A program made the translations under genes and the position numbers. A stretch of DNA of 52,327 bases from Opitutales bacterium (lineage in GTDB: Bacteria > Verrucomicrobiota > Verrucomicrobiia > Opitutales > UBA2995). The stretch is taken from contig JAJDZZ010000004.1 in the NCBI GenBank assembly GCA_022824405.1, positions 1 through 52,327 on the forward strand. The letters are read 5' to 3'. Under the pieces are notes generated by a model. That model ran no database searches. It was not told where the DNA came from and saw only the letters and a program-made list of their open reading frames with translations. The first letter of the stretch is position 1, and every line of letters begins with the position of its first letter. This document shows positions 24,494-32,852 of the stretch, one piece after another.

Positions 24494-25843
24494 ATGATGC
24501 TAGAACCAGCACAATCGCCAACTATGAGATGGTTACTCCTCCCCGCACTGCTATTTGCATGCGCTATGAGCTGTTCGCCCCCGCTCCGCTCCGAGTTCGA
24601 AGGGGAATCCGAAGGAGCTATCGATGGGCAAGGGGCGTACTGGGGCACACAGCGCATCGGAGCGAACTACTTTAACGAGGTGCCGACGGCCGAGTGGTTC
24701 TCTGCGGCTTCGGAAGCCGGTATCAAACTCGTCCGCCTCGCCTATGGCAAGTGGGAAGGGGCCGAACGGGATTTCCTTATAGGCAATGCCGACAGCTATG
24801 AGGGCTTGGTTGAGAAGGACCTCGCCGTGCTAATCCGCAAGTTGGACATCGCTCAAGACCACGGTATGAGCGTCGTCCTGGCGCCTCTCAGCCTTCCGGG
24901 GGCACGCTTCCGCCAGTTCAACGGGGGGCGCCGCGACGGGAGACTCTGGACAGATGAAGTGTACTTGGAACAGGCAGTTCAATTCTGGCGCGACTTGGCT
25001 GACCGCATGAAGGATCATCCTGCCGTAGTCGGCTACGATCTTCTGAACGAACCCCATCCGGAATGGTTTCATGGAAAGCGCGACTTCTGGGACCGAGGGT
25101 TCATGGAGTGGTACTCTACCGTTGAAGGCGGTCCGGGAGACCTGAACCGCTTTCATCGCACTGTCGCCGCCTCAATTCGAGACGTCGATTCCGAGACTCC
25201 CATCATCGTGGAAACGGGCCTGTACGGGACGCCTTGGGCGATCGAATACCTCCGCCCGGTCGAAGTCGACAATGTGATCTACTCGTTCCACATGTACGAG
25301 CCATATGCCTACACGACAAAGCGGATCAACCAAGGTCGGGTAAAATACCCCGGAACGGTTGAAATCGAAGCGCTGAGCAAACCTTGGCGCTTCGATGTCG
25401 CGGCGATTAACGAGTTCTTCGACCCCGTCCGCCGATGGGCTGAGACGAACGGCATACCGCCAAGTCGCATTTTCGTCGGGGAATTCGGTTGCGACCGGTC
25501 GGTGCAGGGGGCGGCGGATTATCTCCGAGATCTCGTGAGGATCTTCAATGAAGAGGGGTGGCACTGGGCTTTTTACACGTTCCGACCAGACAGTTGGCCC
25601 AACCTGGACTACGAGCTTGGAACGGACAGACCGGGCGAACGATACTGGGAACTCGCTGAAAGAGGATTGCTTCGAGAGTCTTACGACGAACTCTACAACC
25701 AACGACGCGATAACCCAGTCTGGAGCGTCCTGAGCACTGAGTTCGAGAATCGCCGCCGAGCGGGGAATGGCGGGGAGGAATTAACCACAGAGAGCACAGA
25801 GGGGGGGAGCGCCCAAGGGCGCGAATTAAGAATTAGGAATTAG
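24494..25843 (+). CDS. Glycoside hydrolase family 5-like lipoprotein with a repeat-encoded tail
   Basis: A 449-codon (beta/alpha)8 glycosidase. The acid/base is E186 in LLNEPHP and the nucleophile E330 in FVGEFGC, with HMYEPYAYT between them, as in GH5 cellulase/mannanase-type enzymes. The N-terminus has a signal and a Cys after AMS (residue 27), a likely lipobox. GGAGGTGAGG at 24483-24492 is a strong ribosome-binding site directly before ATG 24494. The last 20 or so codons (from 'ggaggaattaaccacag', about 25773) come from the repeat mosaic, parallel to the aldolase gene. It probably acts outside the inner membrane on a beta-glycan. It may belong with the catabolic island but lies beyond a repeat block. 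Confidence 0.85.
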   Translation: MMLEPAQSPTMRWLLLPALLFACAMSCSPPLRSEFEGESEGAIDGQGAYWGTQRIGANYFNEVPTAEWFSAASEAGIKLVRLAYGKWEGAERDFLIGNADSYEGLVEKDLAVLIRKLDIAQDHGMSVVLAPLSLPGARFRQFNGGRRDGRLWTDEVYLEQAVQFWRDLADRMKDHPAVVGYDLLNEPHPEWFHGKRDFWDRGFMEWYSTVEGGPGDLNRFHRTVAASIRDVDSETPIIVETGLYGTPWAIEYLRPVEVDNVIYSFHMYEPYAYTTKRINQGRVKYPGTVEIEALSKPWRFDVAAINEFFDPVRRWAETNGIPPSRIFVGEFGCDRSVQGAADYLRDLVRIFNEEGWHWAFYTFRPDSWPNLDYELGTDRPGERYWELAERGLLRESYDELYNQRRDNPVWSVLSTEFENRRRAGNGGEELTTESTEGGSAQGRELRIRN

Positions 25844-26115
25844 GAATTGAGAAAAGGCTGAAGGTTAAAGATTGAACCTCTCCCGATTTTGTGGACACGA
25901 ACAGCGCAGTCTGAGAAAAAATATCAGAAATGCCAAAAACCCGCAGATGGGTATGCACTGATCGATAAAATGCGGGGAGACGATGTGGAGTTCGCGATGC
26001 CGAACGTGGAGTCCCTGAACCTGAGGATCGTTTCGCCATGAACGCAGGCTTGTTGCTGTTCGCGGCCCAAGCGAGTCCAATCAGGCGAACACGCGGTTGA
26101 GTTCCGGCAATCGGG
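25773..26115. repeat. Repeat mosaic island 6 and an orphan 3' gene fragment
   Basis: Bases 25773-25860 are the repeat modules into which the GH5 gene runs. After them, a plus-strand frame from about 25943 to a TGA at 26039-26041 reads DGYALIDKMRGDDVEFAMPN then VESLNLRIVSP. It looks like a genuine protein C-terminus but has no start, so it may be the end of a deleted gene. I do not recognise its family. Confidence 0.45.
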
Positions 26116-26544
26116 TTAGTTCAGCGGGTTGACCCACTTTACCTTGGGGAAACGGCCGAAATCCGCATCGTTCGAATAGACCGTGTAGCCGTGCTCCACG
26201 GCCAAGGCGGCGATATGGGCGTCGGTGGTCAGGTTGCCTGCGGAGCCGGAGGAAATCAGCAAGTCTTTCACGAGCGGCCAGTGGGTCCGCGTGGGTACGA
26301 CGACGCCGACATTGGGTTGTTCCAGCCATTGGTCGACATAGTTCACGGCTTCCTCCAGAGTGAGCGGGTTGGAGAATACGCGCCGATTGGTTACCAATCG
26401 GACGAACCCGAGCATTGTGGGATAGCACAGGCCCACGGGATTCGCGGATGACAGCACATCGTCCAGCCACGTGTTGGCAGCTCCGTGGAAAGAGCTTGTT
26501 TCATCGACTGCATAAACGAGCAGATTGATGTCGGGAAGGATCAA
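26116..26544 (-). CDS. vapC: PIN-domain (VapC-type) ribonuclease toxin
   Basis: A 142-residue PIN domain. The acidic residues expected for Mg2+ binding are present: D5 in LPDINLLVYA, D in NLTTDAHIAALA near 108, and D in YSNDADFGRF near 126. The mid-domain FVRLVTNRRVF and final KVKWVNPL are characteristic of one common VapC subfamily. It would cleave a specific RNA when freed from its antitoxin. Its ATG overlaps the antitoxin stop by 4 bases, the usual arrangement of vapBC operons. It appears intact. Confidence 0.9.
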   Translation of the reverse strand: MILPDINLLVYAVDETSSFHGAANTWLDDVLSSANPVGLCYPTMLGFVRLVTNRRVFSNPLTLEEAVNYVDQWLEQPNVGVVVPTRTHWPLVKDLLISSGSAGNLTTDAHIAALAVEHGYTVYSNDADFGRFPKVKWVNPLN

Positions 26545-26798
26545 CGCTCCTCGCCTGCAAAATTGCTGGTTTCCAGGTCATCGATCAAGGCGTTCAGGCG
26601 TGTCGGATCGATTCCCGGTTTCAGTCGCAACTTTCTCGTGGGAGTATTGAACCTCTTCGGCTTCGGGGGAGTCGACTTTGCCTGCACACCGAGCCTCAGC
26701 AAGTGGTTGAGTGCGGCCTTGAAGCTCAGACCCTCGCGTCTGCGCATTGCTTCGATCTGCGCCGCCAGATCGTCGTTGATGGTCACGGTTGTACGCAT
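26541..26798 (-). CDS. vapB: Ribbon-helix-helix antitoxin of the VapBC pair
   Basis: From ATG 26798 there are 85 residues. The N-terminus MRTTVTINDDLAAQIEAMRR is a ribbon-helix-helix start that binds operator DNA, and the second helix is FKAALNHLLRLGV. The Pro/Lys-rich linker and acidic C-terminus would wrap the toxin. A start seven codons upstream (26819) adds only MMLLITT and is unlikely. It is translated before vapC with a 4-base overlap. The short A/T-rich stretch upstream is the probable autoregulated promoter. Confidence 0.85.
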   Translation of the reverse strand: MRTTVTINDDLAAQIEAMRRREGLSFKAALNHLLRLGVQAKSTPPKPKRFNTPTRKLRLKPGIDPTRLNALIDDLETSNFAGEER

Positions 26799-27264
26799 GG
26801 TTGTAATCAAAAGCATCAATTTCTTGATGTCAAAGATTATTTTTTAGGGTATTATTGTGCAACGCCTAAAGCGCCGCGCGTGTCGAACTCTCCGAGCCAC
26901 GGGAATCGATCCCATACACCTCTACGAGCGCAACCCCGGTGGTTCCATCCTTTCCTTAACCCGGGGGCAGTATACCCTCCGCGCCCTCTCCCCCTCTGTG
27001 GTTTTTTCTACTTATCCCGTCCATCCTGTCCATGCATGTTCATCCATGTTAAAACCTAAGAATCTCGGTGTCCTCTGAGTTCTCTGTGGTTAGTTTCCCT
27101 TCGTGTTCTTTGCGAGAGGCCATTTTCTCGATGCTGGATGCTGGGCGCTGAGATTAATCGTGATCACGATAAAGCTTTGTGCTTTTCAATTCCTAATTGG
27201 CGCGCCTCTGCGCGCTTACTCTTGGCTTGCCCCGGGATTTGGCGCTTTCAATAGTGGATCGGGT
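26799..27264. repeat. Intergenic stretch with unassigned sequence and repeat mosaic island 7
   Basis: The first part (to about 26990) has no recognised gene. It includes ACGGGAATCGATCCCAT at 26917-26933, which resembles an inverted tRNA T-arm, but no cloverleaf can be completed. From about 26990 onward it is repeat mosaic in the reverse orientation: 'tctgtggttttttc', 'atcctgtccatgcatgttc', 'tctctgtggttagtttcc', 'ctttgcgagagg' and a GGCGCGcctctGCGCGC hairpin. No cobalamin riboswitch is recognisable before the adenosyltransferase gene. Confidence 0.6.
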
Positions 27265-27837
27265 ATGGGGAACAGAATCTACACGCGAGCCGGAGACAAG
27301 GGAAAGACGGGGCTGTTGAGTGGAGAGCGTGTGGACAAGGACGATATCCGGATCGAGTGCAACGGGCATATCGATGAGGCGGCCAGCACCATCGGCCTGC
27401 TGCGCACCAGGATTGCGGCCGATCACACCTGGCAGGCTGGATTGCACCGCATTCAGGTAAGTTTGATGAATGCCATGTCCCACATTGCCATTTCCCGAAA
27501 TGCGGCAAGGCAACCCACCGTTCCTCTCCCCACTGAAGAGGCAGCTTTCCTGGAAGGGTGGATGGACAAAATCGAAGCGTCGTTGTCCTCACAATCCGAG
27601 TTCTTCCTGGTGCCGGGAGGTACCGAGGCGGCGGCGTTATGCCATGTCATACGCACGCAGGTACGACGGGCGGAACGGCGCCTGCATACACTTAATCGGC
27701 AATCGCCGATGGACCCAAGCATTCTAAGGATGATGAACCGGCTGTCTGACCTTTTCTACACGTTGTCCCGGGAGGAACTGGAACGGAGAGGAGTGGATGA
27801 GGAAAGGTGGAGATTATTCAGAACTCGGGGCAAATGA
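27265..27837 (+). CDS. pduO: PduO-type ATP:cob(I)alamin adenosyltransferase
   Basis: A 190-residue protein opening MGNRIYTRAGDKGKTGLLSG, the ATP-binding signature of PduO/MMAB enzymes, then KDDIRIECNGHIDEAAS and the C-terminal motifs FFLVPGGTEAAALCHVIRTQ and RRAERRL. It adenosylates cobalamin to make coenzyme B12. The chosen ATG starts exactly at the family N-terminus; the open frame upstream is repeat-derived. The canonical GTVDEL has become GHIDEA. The stop overlaps the start of a multiheme cytochrome gene (ATGA), a pairing with no obvious biochemical link. Confidence 0.88.
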   Translation: MGNRIYTRAGDKGKTGLLSGERVDKDDIRIECNGHIDEAASTIGLLRTRIAADHTWQAGLHRIQVSLMNAMSHIAISRNAARQPTVPLPTEEAAFLEGWMDKIEASLSSQSEFFLVPGGTEAAALCHVIRTQVRRAERRLHTLNRQSPMDPSILRMMNRLSDLFYTLSREELERRGVDEERWRLFRTRGK

Positions 27838-30029
27838 CCATGGCTCCCATATCTACGACCGTCGCTGCTCGCAGACGGGCCGCTTGGCTGGTCGTGGGCC
27901 TGCTGGCGTTTTCGGCCGGATGCTCGAAGAAAACCGAACCACCCCTGGTTTTAAAAAAGGACGAGGCGGTCCGGTTTCCCGATACCTTTCATCCCGAATC
28001 CTTGGGATGGGCCAGTCCGAACGTCTGCGCGGGATGCCATGCCGGGGCTCACAGCGATTGGCTGGAAAGTCACCACGCCATAGCCAACCGGCTCATCGAC
28101 CCGGAGAAAGAAAAGGAGGCTTTTTCCCTTCCCGCGGTAACAGATGAGGGAGGTGTGCAATACCGATTGAGCGAGGAGGAGAAGACCTTTGCCATCGCGG
28201 AGCAGAACCCGCCCGCCGGAATGCCCAAGGGTCACGATGCGCCCGTCATAGGGGCGATCGGAGAGACGCCCATTCGGCAGTATCTGGTGCCCACCGGCAA
28301 GGGGAGACTTCAGACCCAGGCCTTGACCTGGGATCCCGCCGAAAAGGAATGGTTCAACGTATTCGGGGATGAAAACCGTCGCCCGACCGAGTGGGGGCAT
28401 TGGACGCAACAGGGCATGAACTGGAACGCCAATTGCGCCTGGTGTCACATGACGGATTTCCAGAAAAACTATGCCATGGCGGAGGACGCCTATCACAGTA
28501 CATGGCTGGCCCAAAGCGTGACTTGCGTGCAGTGCCATTCCGGAATGGAAGAGCACGTGGAATCGGCCCGGTCGGGCCTCTACACCTCTCGCGCCACCGA
28601 GCCCGATCTCGGGTTGGCCATGGAAAATTGCGCCACCTGTCACGCCCGCCGGGAGGAATTGACCGCGCACGCTTTCAAAGCGGGGGAAAGGTTTTTCGAT
28701 CATTATCGCCTCACCCTGCCCGACGCGCCCGGAGCCTATTTCGCCGATGGCCAGGCCCGGGAGGAGAACTATGTCTACGCTTCCTTCATGATGAGCAGGA
28801 TGGCCGACAAGGGGGTGACCTGCATGGATTGCCACAACCCCCATTCCGGGAAGGCGATATTGCCGGTGGAGAACAACGCGCTTTGCATGCGATGCCATGC
28901 CACCGGGCAGAATGAAGCCCTCATAATCAATCCGGTCCAGCATAGCCGCCATGGAGCCGATAGCCCGGGCAATCGTTGCGTGGCATGCCACATGCCGGAA
29001 AGAGTCTACATGCAAAGGGACTGGCGGAGGGACCACGGGTTCACCAGCCCGGATCCGCAGCTCACCCTGGAATTGGGTGTGCCGAACGCCTGTAACGGTT
29101 GCCATGACGACCAGTCCACGGAATGGGCCAATGCACACGTCAACACCTGGTACGGAAACTCCGAGCGGCGCCAGATGGTGCAGCGGCGCGCCCGGGTCCT
29201 GACGCAAGCTCACGCGGGACATGCGGAAAGTTTGGGGGACCTCAAGGAAATGTTCGCATCCGAGGAAAATGTTTACTGGCAATCCACCTGGATGCGGTTG
29301 CTCCAGCCTTTTGCGGCCGACGATTCGGTCAGGGATCTGGCCCTGGATGCGCTGGAGCACGAATCGCCTCTTTTGCGCGATTCGGGATTGGGGGTTTTGG
29401 GACAGAGACCGGATCAGTCGGCCGCGGTTGAGGCGGCGCTGGAAGACGATTCCCGCCTCGTCCGCAACCGTGCGGCGGAGGCCTTGCTGCCCCAATTCGA
29501 CCCTTCGCTGACAGCATTTCGGGAATGGGTGGAATACGCCGAGACGAACGCGGACCGTCCCGGAGGAGCCTTGCGGCGGGCCGAACTCGCCGCGATCGAA
29601 GGCGATATCCCATTGGTAAGGCAACTCGTCCGGCAGGCTGTATCCTTCGACCGGGAAAACGCGTATCTTTACCATGATGCGGCCGTTTTGCTGGATCGGG
29701 TAGGGGAGGTGAACGAGGCCTTGAATTTGTTGACCATGGCCCGCCGAATAGCTCCCGATCTGGCCCTTTTACCTTATTCGCAAGGTTTGCTGTATGCCGA
29801 ACGGATGGATTACCGGGCAGCGGAAAAAGCCATATCCGACGCGGTGGGACTCGATCCCGATCAGGCGCGCTGGTGGTATAACCTGGCTATGATCTACCAG
29901 TATTTGGGCGAGCCCGACAAAGCTTACGGCTGCATAAATCGGGCGGTCGAACTGGAACCGGGGAACCCGGATTATTTGATCTACCGGGAGCGCCTGGGGG
30001 GCGCGTTGGGCCAGCGGCAATCTCCTTGA
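27834..30029 (+). CDS. Octaheme c-type cytochrome lipoprotein with C-terminal HEAT/TPR repeats
   Basis: From ATG 27834 there are 731 residues with a signal and lipobox ending in C30 (FSAGC). Eight CxxCH haem sites are visible: CAGCH, CAWCH, CVQCH, CATCH, CMDCH, CMRCH, CVACH and CNGCH, all within residues about 65-425. The order resembles cytochrome c554/NrfA-like multiheme proteins. A HEAT-like region (DSVRDLALDALEHESPLLRD; DSRLVRNRAAEALL) follows, then three TPR units at about 605-715 with AYLYHDAAVLLDRVG and WWYNLAMIYQYLGEPDKAY. It would act in periplasmic electron transfer, with the repeats as a docking surface. It overlaps the adenosyltransferase stop by 4 bases. Redox partner unknown. 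Confidence 0.88.
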   Translation: MTMAPISTTVAARRRAAWLVVGLLAFSAGCSKKTEPPLVLKKDEAVRFPDTFHPESLGWASPNVCAGCHAGAHSDWLESHHAIANRLIDPEKEKEAFSLPAVTDEGGVQYRLSEEEKTFAIAEQNPPAGMPKGHDAPVIGAIGETPIRQYLVPTGKGRLQTQALTWDPAEKEWFNVFGDENRRPTEWGHWTQQGMNWNANCAWCHMTDFQKNYAMAEDAYHSTWLAQSVTCVQCHSGMEEHVESARSGLYTSRATEPDLGLAMENCATCHARREELTAHAFKAGERFFDHYRLTLPDAPGAYFADGQAREENYVYASFMMSRMADKGVTCMDCHNPHSGKAILPVENNALCMRCHATGQNEALIINPVQHSRHGADSPGNRCVACHMPERVYMQRDWRRDHGFTSPDPQLTLELGVPNACNGCHDDQSTEWANAHVNTWYGNSERRQMVQRRARVLTQAHAGHAESLGDLKEMFASEENVYWQSTWMRLLQPFAADDSVRDLALDALEHESPLLRDSGLGVLGQRPDQSAAVEAALEDDSRLVRNRAAEALLPQFDPSLTAFREWVEYAETNADRPGGALRRAELAAIEGDIPLVRQLVRQAVSFDRENAYLYHDAAVLLDRVGEVNEALNLLTMARRIAPDLALLPYSQGLLYAERMDYRAAEKAISDAVGLDPDQARWWYNLAMIYQYLGEPDKAYGCINRAVELEPGNPDYLIYRERLGGALGQRQSP

Positions 30030-30368
30030 GCGATGGAAGATGAGACTCTCGCAATGATCGCGAAGAGACGCAAAGGGGGGAGAGAAAAGGAAGAAGGAGG
30101 AAGGAAGAAGGTGCTGGAATGAACCACGGATTACACGGATGAGCACGGATAAAGGGCGCCGATGGCGCGAATTAGGAATTAGGAATGAGGAATGAGGGAG
30201 AAAAGAGTCTGGGCAATGCCCAAAGGTATCCGGCGTGGCGGGGGACAGGAATGTCCCCCCTCCGTTATCTATCCTGTTCATCCATGTTAATTCCTGGGAA
30301 TCTCTGTGGTTAGTTTCCCTTTGCGATCTTTGCGATCTTGGCGAGAGGCCCTTTCCCAATGATCTAGG
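30030..30368. repeat. Intergenic repeat mosaic, island 8
   Basis: It contains 'gactctcgcaatgatcgcg', 'gaaccacggattacacggat', GGCGCC-gat-GGCGCG, 'aattaggaatgaggaatga', the 'ggaatgtcccccctccgtta' box, 'catccatgttaattcctggg' and 'tctctgtggttagtttcc'. It lies between two convergent genes. No gene is seen. Confidence 0.85.
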
Positions 30369-32843
30369 TCAATTGTTGAGAAAGGAGTCGCTGAGAACGA
30401 CTCCTGCAATCAAGTCCTGCAACCCGTTTGGGCCGGCCAACAGGTCGCGCTGAATTTTATCGATGGCGGCGCGGTCGCCCAGGCCCAGGGTTCTGCCCAG
30501 GGCGTAAGTCATCATCTTCTCGATTAAACAGCGGGTAAAATCGTCGGATCGTCGGCTCAACAACTCTTGGAATTCCGACACTTTTGAAAAGGGTTCTCCA
30601 CTTGGGAGAATGCCGGATGCATCTATTTTCGGGCCTCTGTTTCCGTAGCTGGTTCGCCACAATCCGGCGGCGTCAAAATTCTCCAGGGCGAAACCCAACG
30701 GATCGATTTTTCGATGACACTCGGTGCAGGTCTCTACTTCGCGGTGTTTGGTCAACAGCTCGCGAATGGTCTTAGCCTCGCTCACGTCGGATTCGATAAG
30801 CGGCACATCCGGCGGCGGAGGAGGGGGAGACCGACCAAGCAGGTTTTCCAAGACGTAGATGCCGCGAACAACCGGTGAAGTATCGACACCGTTTGCGGAA
30901 GCCACCTGCACCAGGGCATGGCCCGTCAGGCCTCGTCGTTGCGTTCCGGCCAGGGACACCCGGCGCAGTTCATGCCCTTCCATTCCTTCCAGGCCGTAGT
31001 GCCGGGCCAATTCGCGATTGAGGAAGGAGTAATCGGCGGAGAGGAATTCACCCGGACTGAGGTTGTTGTCCAGCACGTGGCGAAAGAAGGTCCCGGTTTC
31101 GGCAATCATGGCCTTTTCGATATTATCCCGGTGATAAGTCCTGAATTCCTCGGACACGGGCATCTCTCCTATATTATCAACCTCGAGCCAGCGTCTGATA
31201 AAATTGGATACGAAACGATCGGATTTGGAATCGTGCAACATGCGGTCGATCTGTCGGCGCAACACTTCCGAATGGCGCAGGCGTCCTGCTTCGGCTTCGG
31301 CGAGTAACGGCTCATCCGGCATGGAAGACCAAAGGAAATAAGAGAGGCGCGATGCCAGGGTGAAATCGTCCAAAGGTCCCTCGCCCTCGGAAAGGTAAAG
31401 AAAGGCGGGGGAACATAAAATGGTTTGAAAACCCAGTTGCAGCGCTTGGAGCGGTTCCAGGCCTTCCTTTATTTTTTTGGTCACAAGCGATTTTATCGGA
31501 TCCAGTTCATCGTCTTGCAAAGGCCGTCTAAAAGCGGCCGTGGCGAAGCTTCGCAGCCGTTGCAAAATAGTTTCAGGATCCAGTTGGTTGGGATTCAGCT
31601 TCCCGTAGAGCAGCAGATGCCCTTGGCCGGGCCATTGCTCCAGGCGTGGTCCTTCCACCTGAATTTCCCAGATTCTCAGTTTGGGTCCCCGGTAAACCTT
31701 CAACAACCCGTGAGATTTTTCATTTCCGGGTTTCATCTCGGCGAAAGGCGCTACTTCCGGGTGATGGCCCGCTTTTTGAGTTATGATGCGAACCAGGCGC
31801 TTGGTGGCGATGGTGCCATTGGCAAAGCGCACCTCCGGCTCAAAACCCTCCTCGATAAAAACGTTCCATTCAAACCATTGGGGCTTTTCATCGGTCAATT
31901 CCACCCGAGCCAACGATCGTTCCTTTGAAATACTGCCCGTACTTTCGACACTTCCTTTCCGGTCGACCGCGACGAGTTCCAGGACCAGCGGATCTCCTTT
32001 TTGGAAATCATCCAGGGCGTCGCCGTAAGGATGGTATCGATCCACCGCCGCGGCCTTTACCCGCACCGTGTAGATCCCGTTTTGGGAAACTCCTCCTCTG
32101 GTGAGGGGTTCAAACCCGATATGCCCGCCCCTGTAATGACGGCCATAGAGATCCGTGTAAGGGGTTTCCGGGATAAACCGAAAGCGATCGACCCGAAACA
32201 ACTTCGGCAAATCGGCATTTTCTTTCCCATCGAAATAAAAGGGCGATTTCTGCACCCATCGTCCAGGTTTCGGTTTGTCGCCAAACTGCGTGGCTCGGCC
32301 GATGGCCTCTTCTGCCGCCAGAAAATACTTTTCCAACAACATTCCCGAGGTTACCAGTTCAGCCCCGATGTTATCGAAACCATCCACTTCCACTTCGGCG
32401 GGAAATTCTTCCGCTGGATTCCATACCGAAACATTCAAACCCAGCAGGTCACCGATAGTGTGCCGGTACTCCCAGGCGTTGAGCCGGCGCAAAACGCTAT
32501 GGCCACCGGAATCGGCCATATGGGCCAGCGACTCGGTTAGGAACCCGGTCGTGGAGGCGACCATTTTCGCTCGCTCGGACGCGGAAGGCTGCGGTTCATC
32601 CTCGGGAGGCATATCCCCGAGGTTGAGCATATCCAGGATTTCCTGCCAAAGTTCCAACTCATCGGTGCTACGGGCGGTTTCGGACAAACGATCGAACCGG
32701 CGATCGGCTTTCTGTTTATCCGGGCCGTGACATTCGATGCAGTGTTCCTGCAGGAATTCAACGCGTGAGTAGGCCGATGCATCGTCTTGCCGCCAAACCA
32801 ACAACAGCCCAACTGCCAGCGCCGCGATCCGAACCCTCCTCAT
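30369..32843 (-). CDS. DUF1587/DUF1592/DUF1588/DUF1585 planctomycete-type cytochrome protein
   Basis: An 824-residue secreted protein with a signal peptide (to about residue 24) and an N-terminal haem site CIECHGPDKQKADRRFD at 35-51. Then come DUF1587-like RRLNAWEYRHTIGDLLGL near 120, DUF1595/1592-like ASRLSYFLWSSMPDEPLLAEA near 500, DUF1588-like RRGLTGHALVQVASANGVDT with SPPPPPPDVP near 645-680 and DUF1585-like ALGRTLGLGDRAAIDKIQRDL near the end. Such proteins are abundant in Planctomycetes and Verrucomicrobia and are nearly always paired with a DUF1552 protein, as here (9 bases upstream). A role in extracellular oxidative breakdown is often proposed but unproven. Confidence 0.92.
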   Translation of the reverse strand: MRRVRIAALAVGLLLVWRQDDASAYSRVEFLQEHCIECHGPDKQKADRRFDRLSETARSTDELELWQEILDMLNLGDMPPEDEPQPSASERAKMVASTTGFLTESLAHMADSGGHSVLRRLNAWEYRHTIGDLLGLNVSVWNPAEEFPAEVEVDGFDNIGAELVTSGMLLEKYFLAAEEAIGRATQFGDKPKPGRWVQKSPFYFDGKENADLPKLFRVDRFRFIPETPYTDLYGRHYRGGHIGFEPLTRGGVSQNGIYTVRVKAAAVDRYHPYGDALDDFQKGDPLVLELVAVDRKGSVESTGSISKERSLARVELTDEKPQWFEWNVFIEEGFEPEVRFANGTIATKRLVRIITQKAGHHPEVAPFAEMKPGNEKSHGLLKVYRGPKLRIWEIQVEGPRLEQWPGQGHLLLYGKLNPNQLDPETILQRLRSFATAAFRRPLQDDELDPIKSLVTKKIKEGLEPLQALQLGFQTILCSPAFLYLSEGEGPLDDFTLASRLSYFLWSSMPDEPLLAEAEAGRLRHSEVLRRQIDRMLHDSKSDRFVSNFIRRWLEVDNIGEMPVSEEFRTYHRDNIEKAMIAETGTFFRHVLDNNLSPGEFLSADYSFLNRELARHYGLEGMEGHELRRVSLAGTQRRGLTGHALVQVASANGVDTSPVVRGIYVLENLLGRSPPPPPPDVPLIESDVSEAKTIRELLTKHREVETCTECHRKIDPLGFALENFDAAGLWRTSYGNRGPKIDASGILPSGEPFSKVSEFQELLSRRSDDFTRCLIEKMMTYALGRTLGLGDRAAIDKIQRDLLAGPNGLQDLIAGVVLSDSFLNN

Positions 32844-32852
32844 GGCGAAACC

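Noticed and set aside
26880-26960. Possible minus-strand tRNA around an ACGGGAATCGATCCCAT T-arm-like palindrome
   Set aside because: The loop deviates from the T-loop consensus (ATCGATT), and no matching acceptor, anticodon or D arm could be built.
27103-27264. Longer N-terminus for the adenosyltransferase
   Set aside because: Those codons translate repeat sequence, and the family N-terminus begins exactly at 27265.
27951-29675. 574-codon open frame antisense to the cytochrome gene
   Set aside because: The sense strand carries eight CxxCH sites and a lipobox. The antisense frame is a by-product of high GC.
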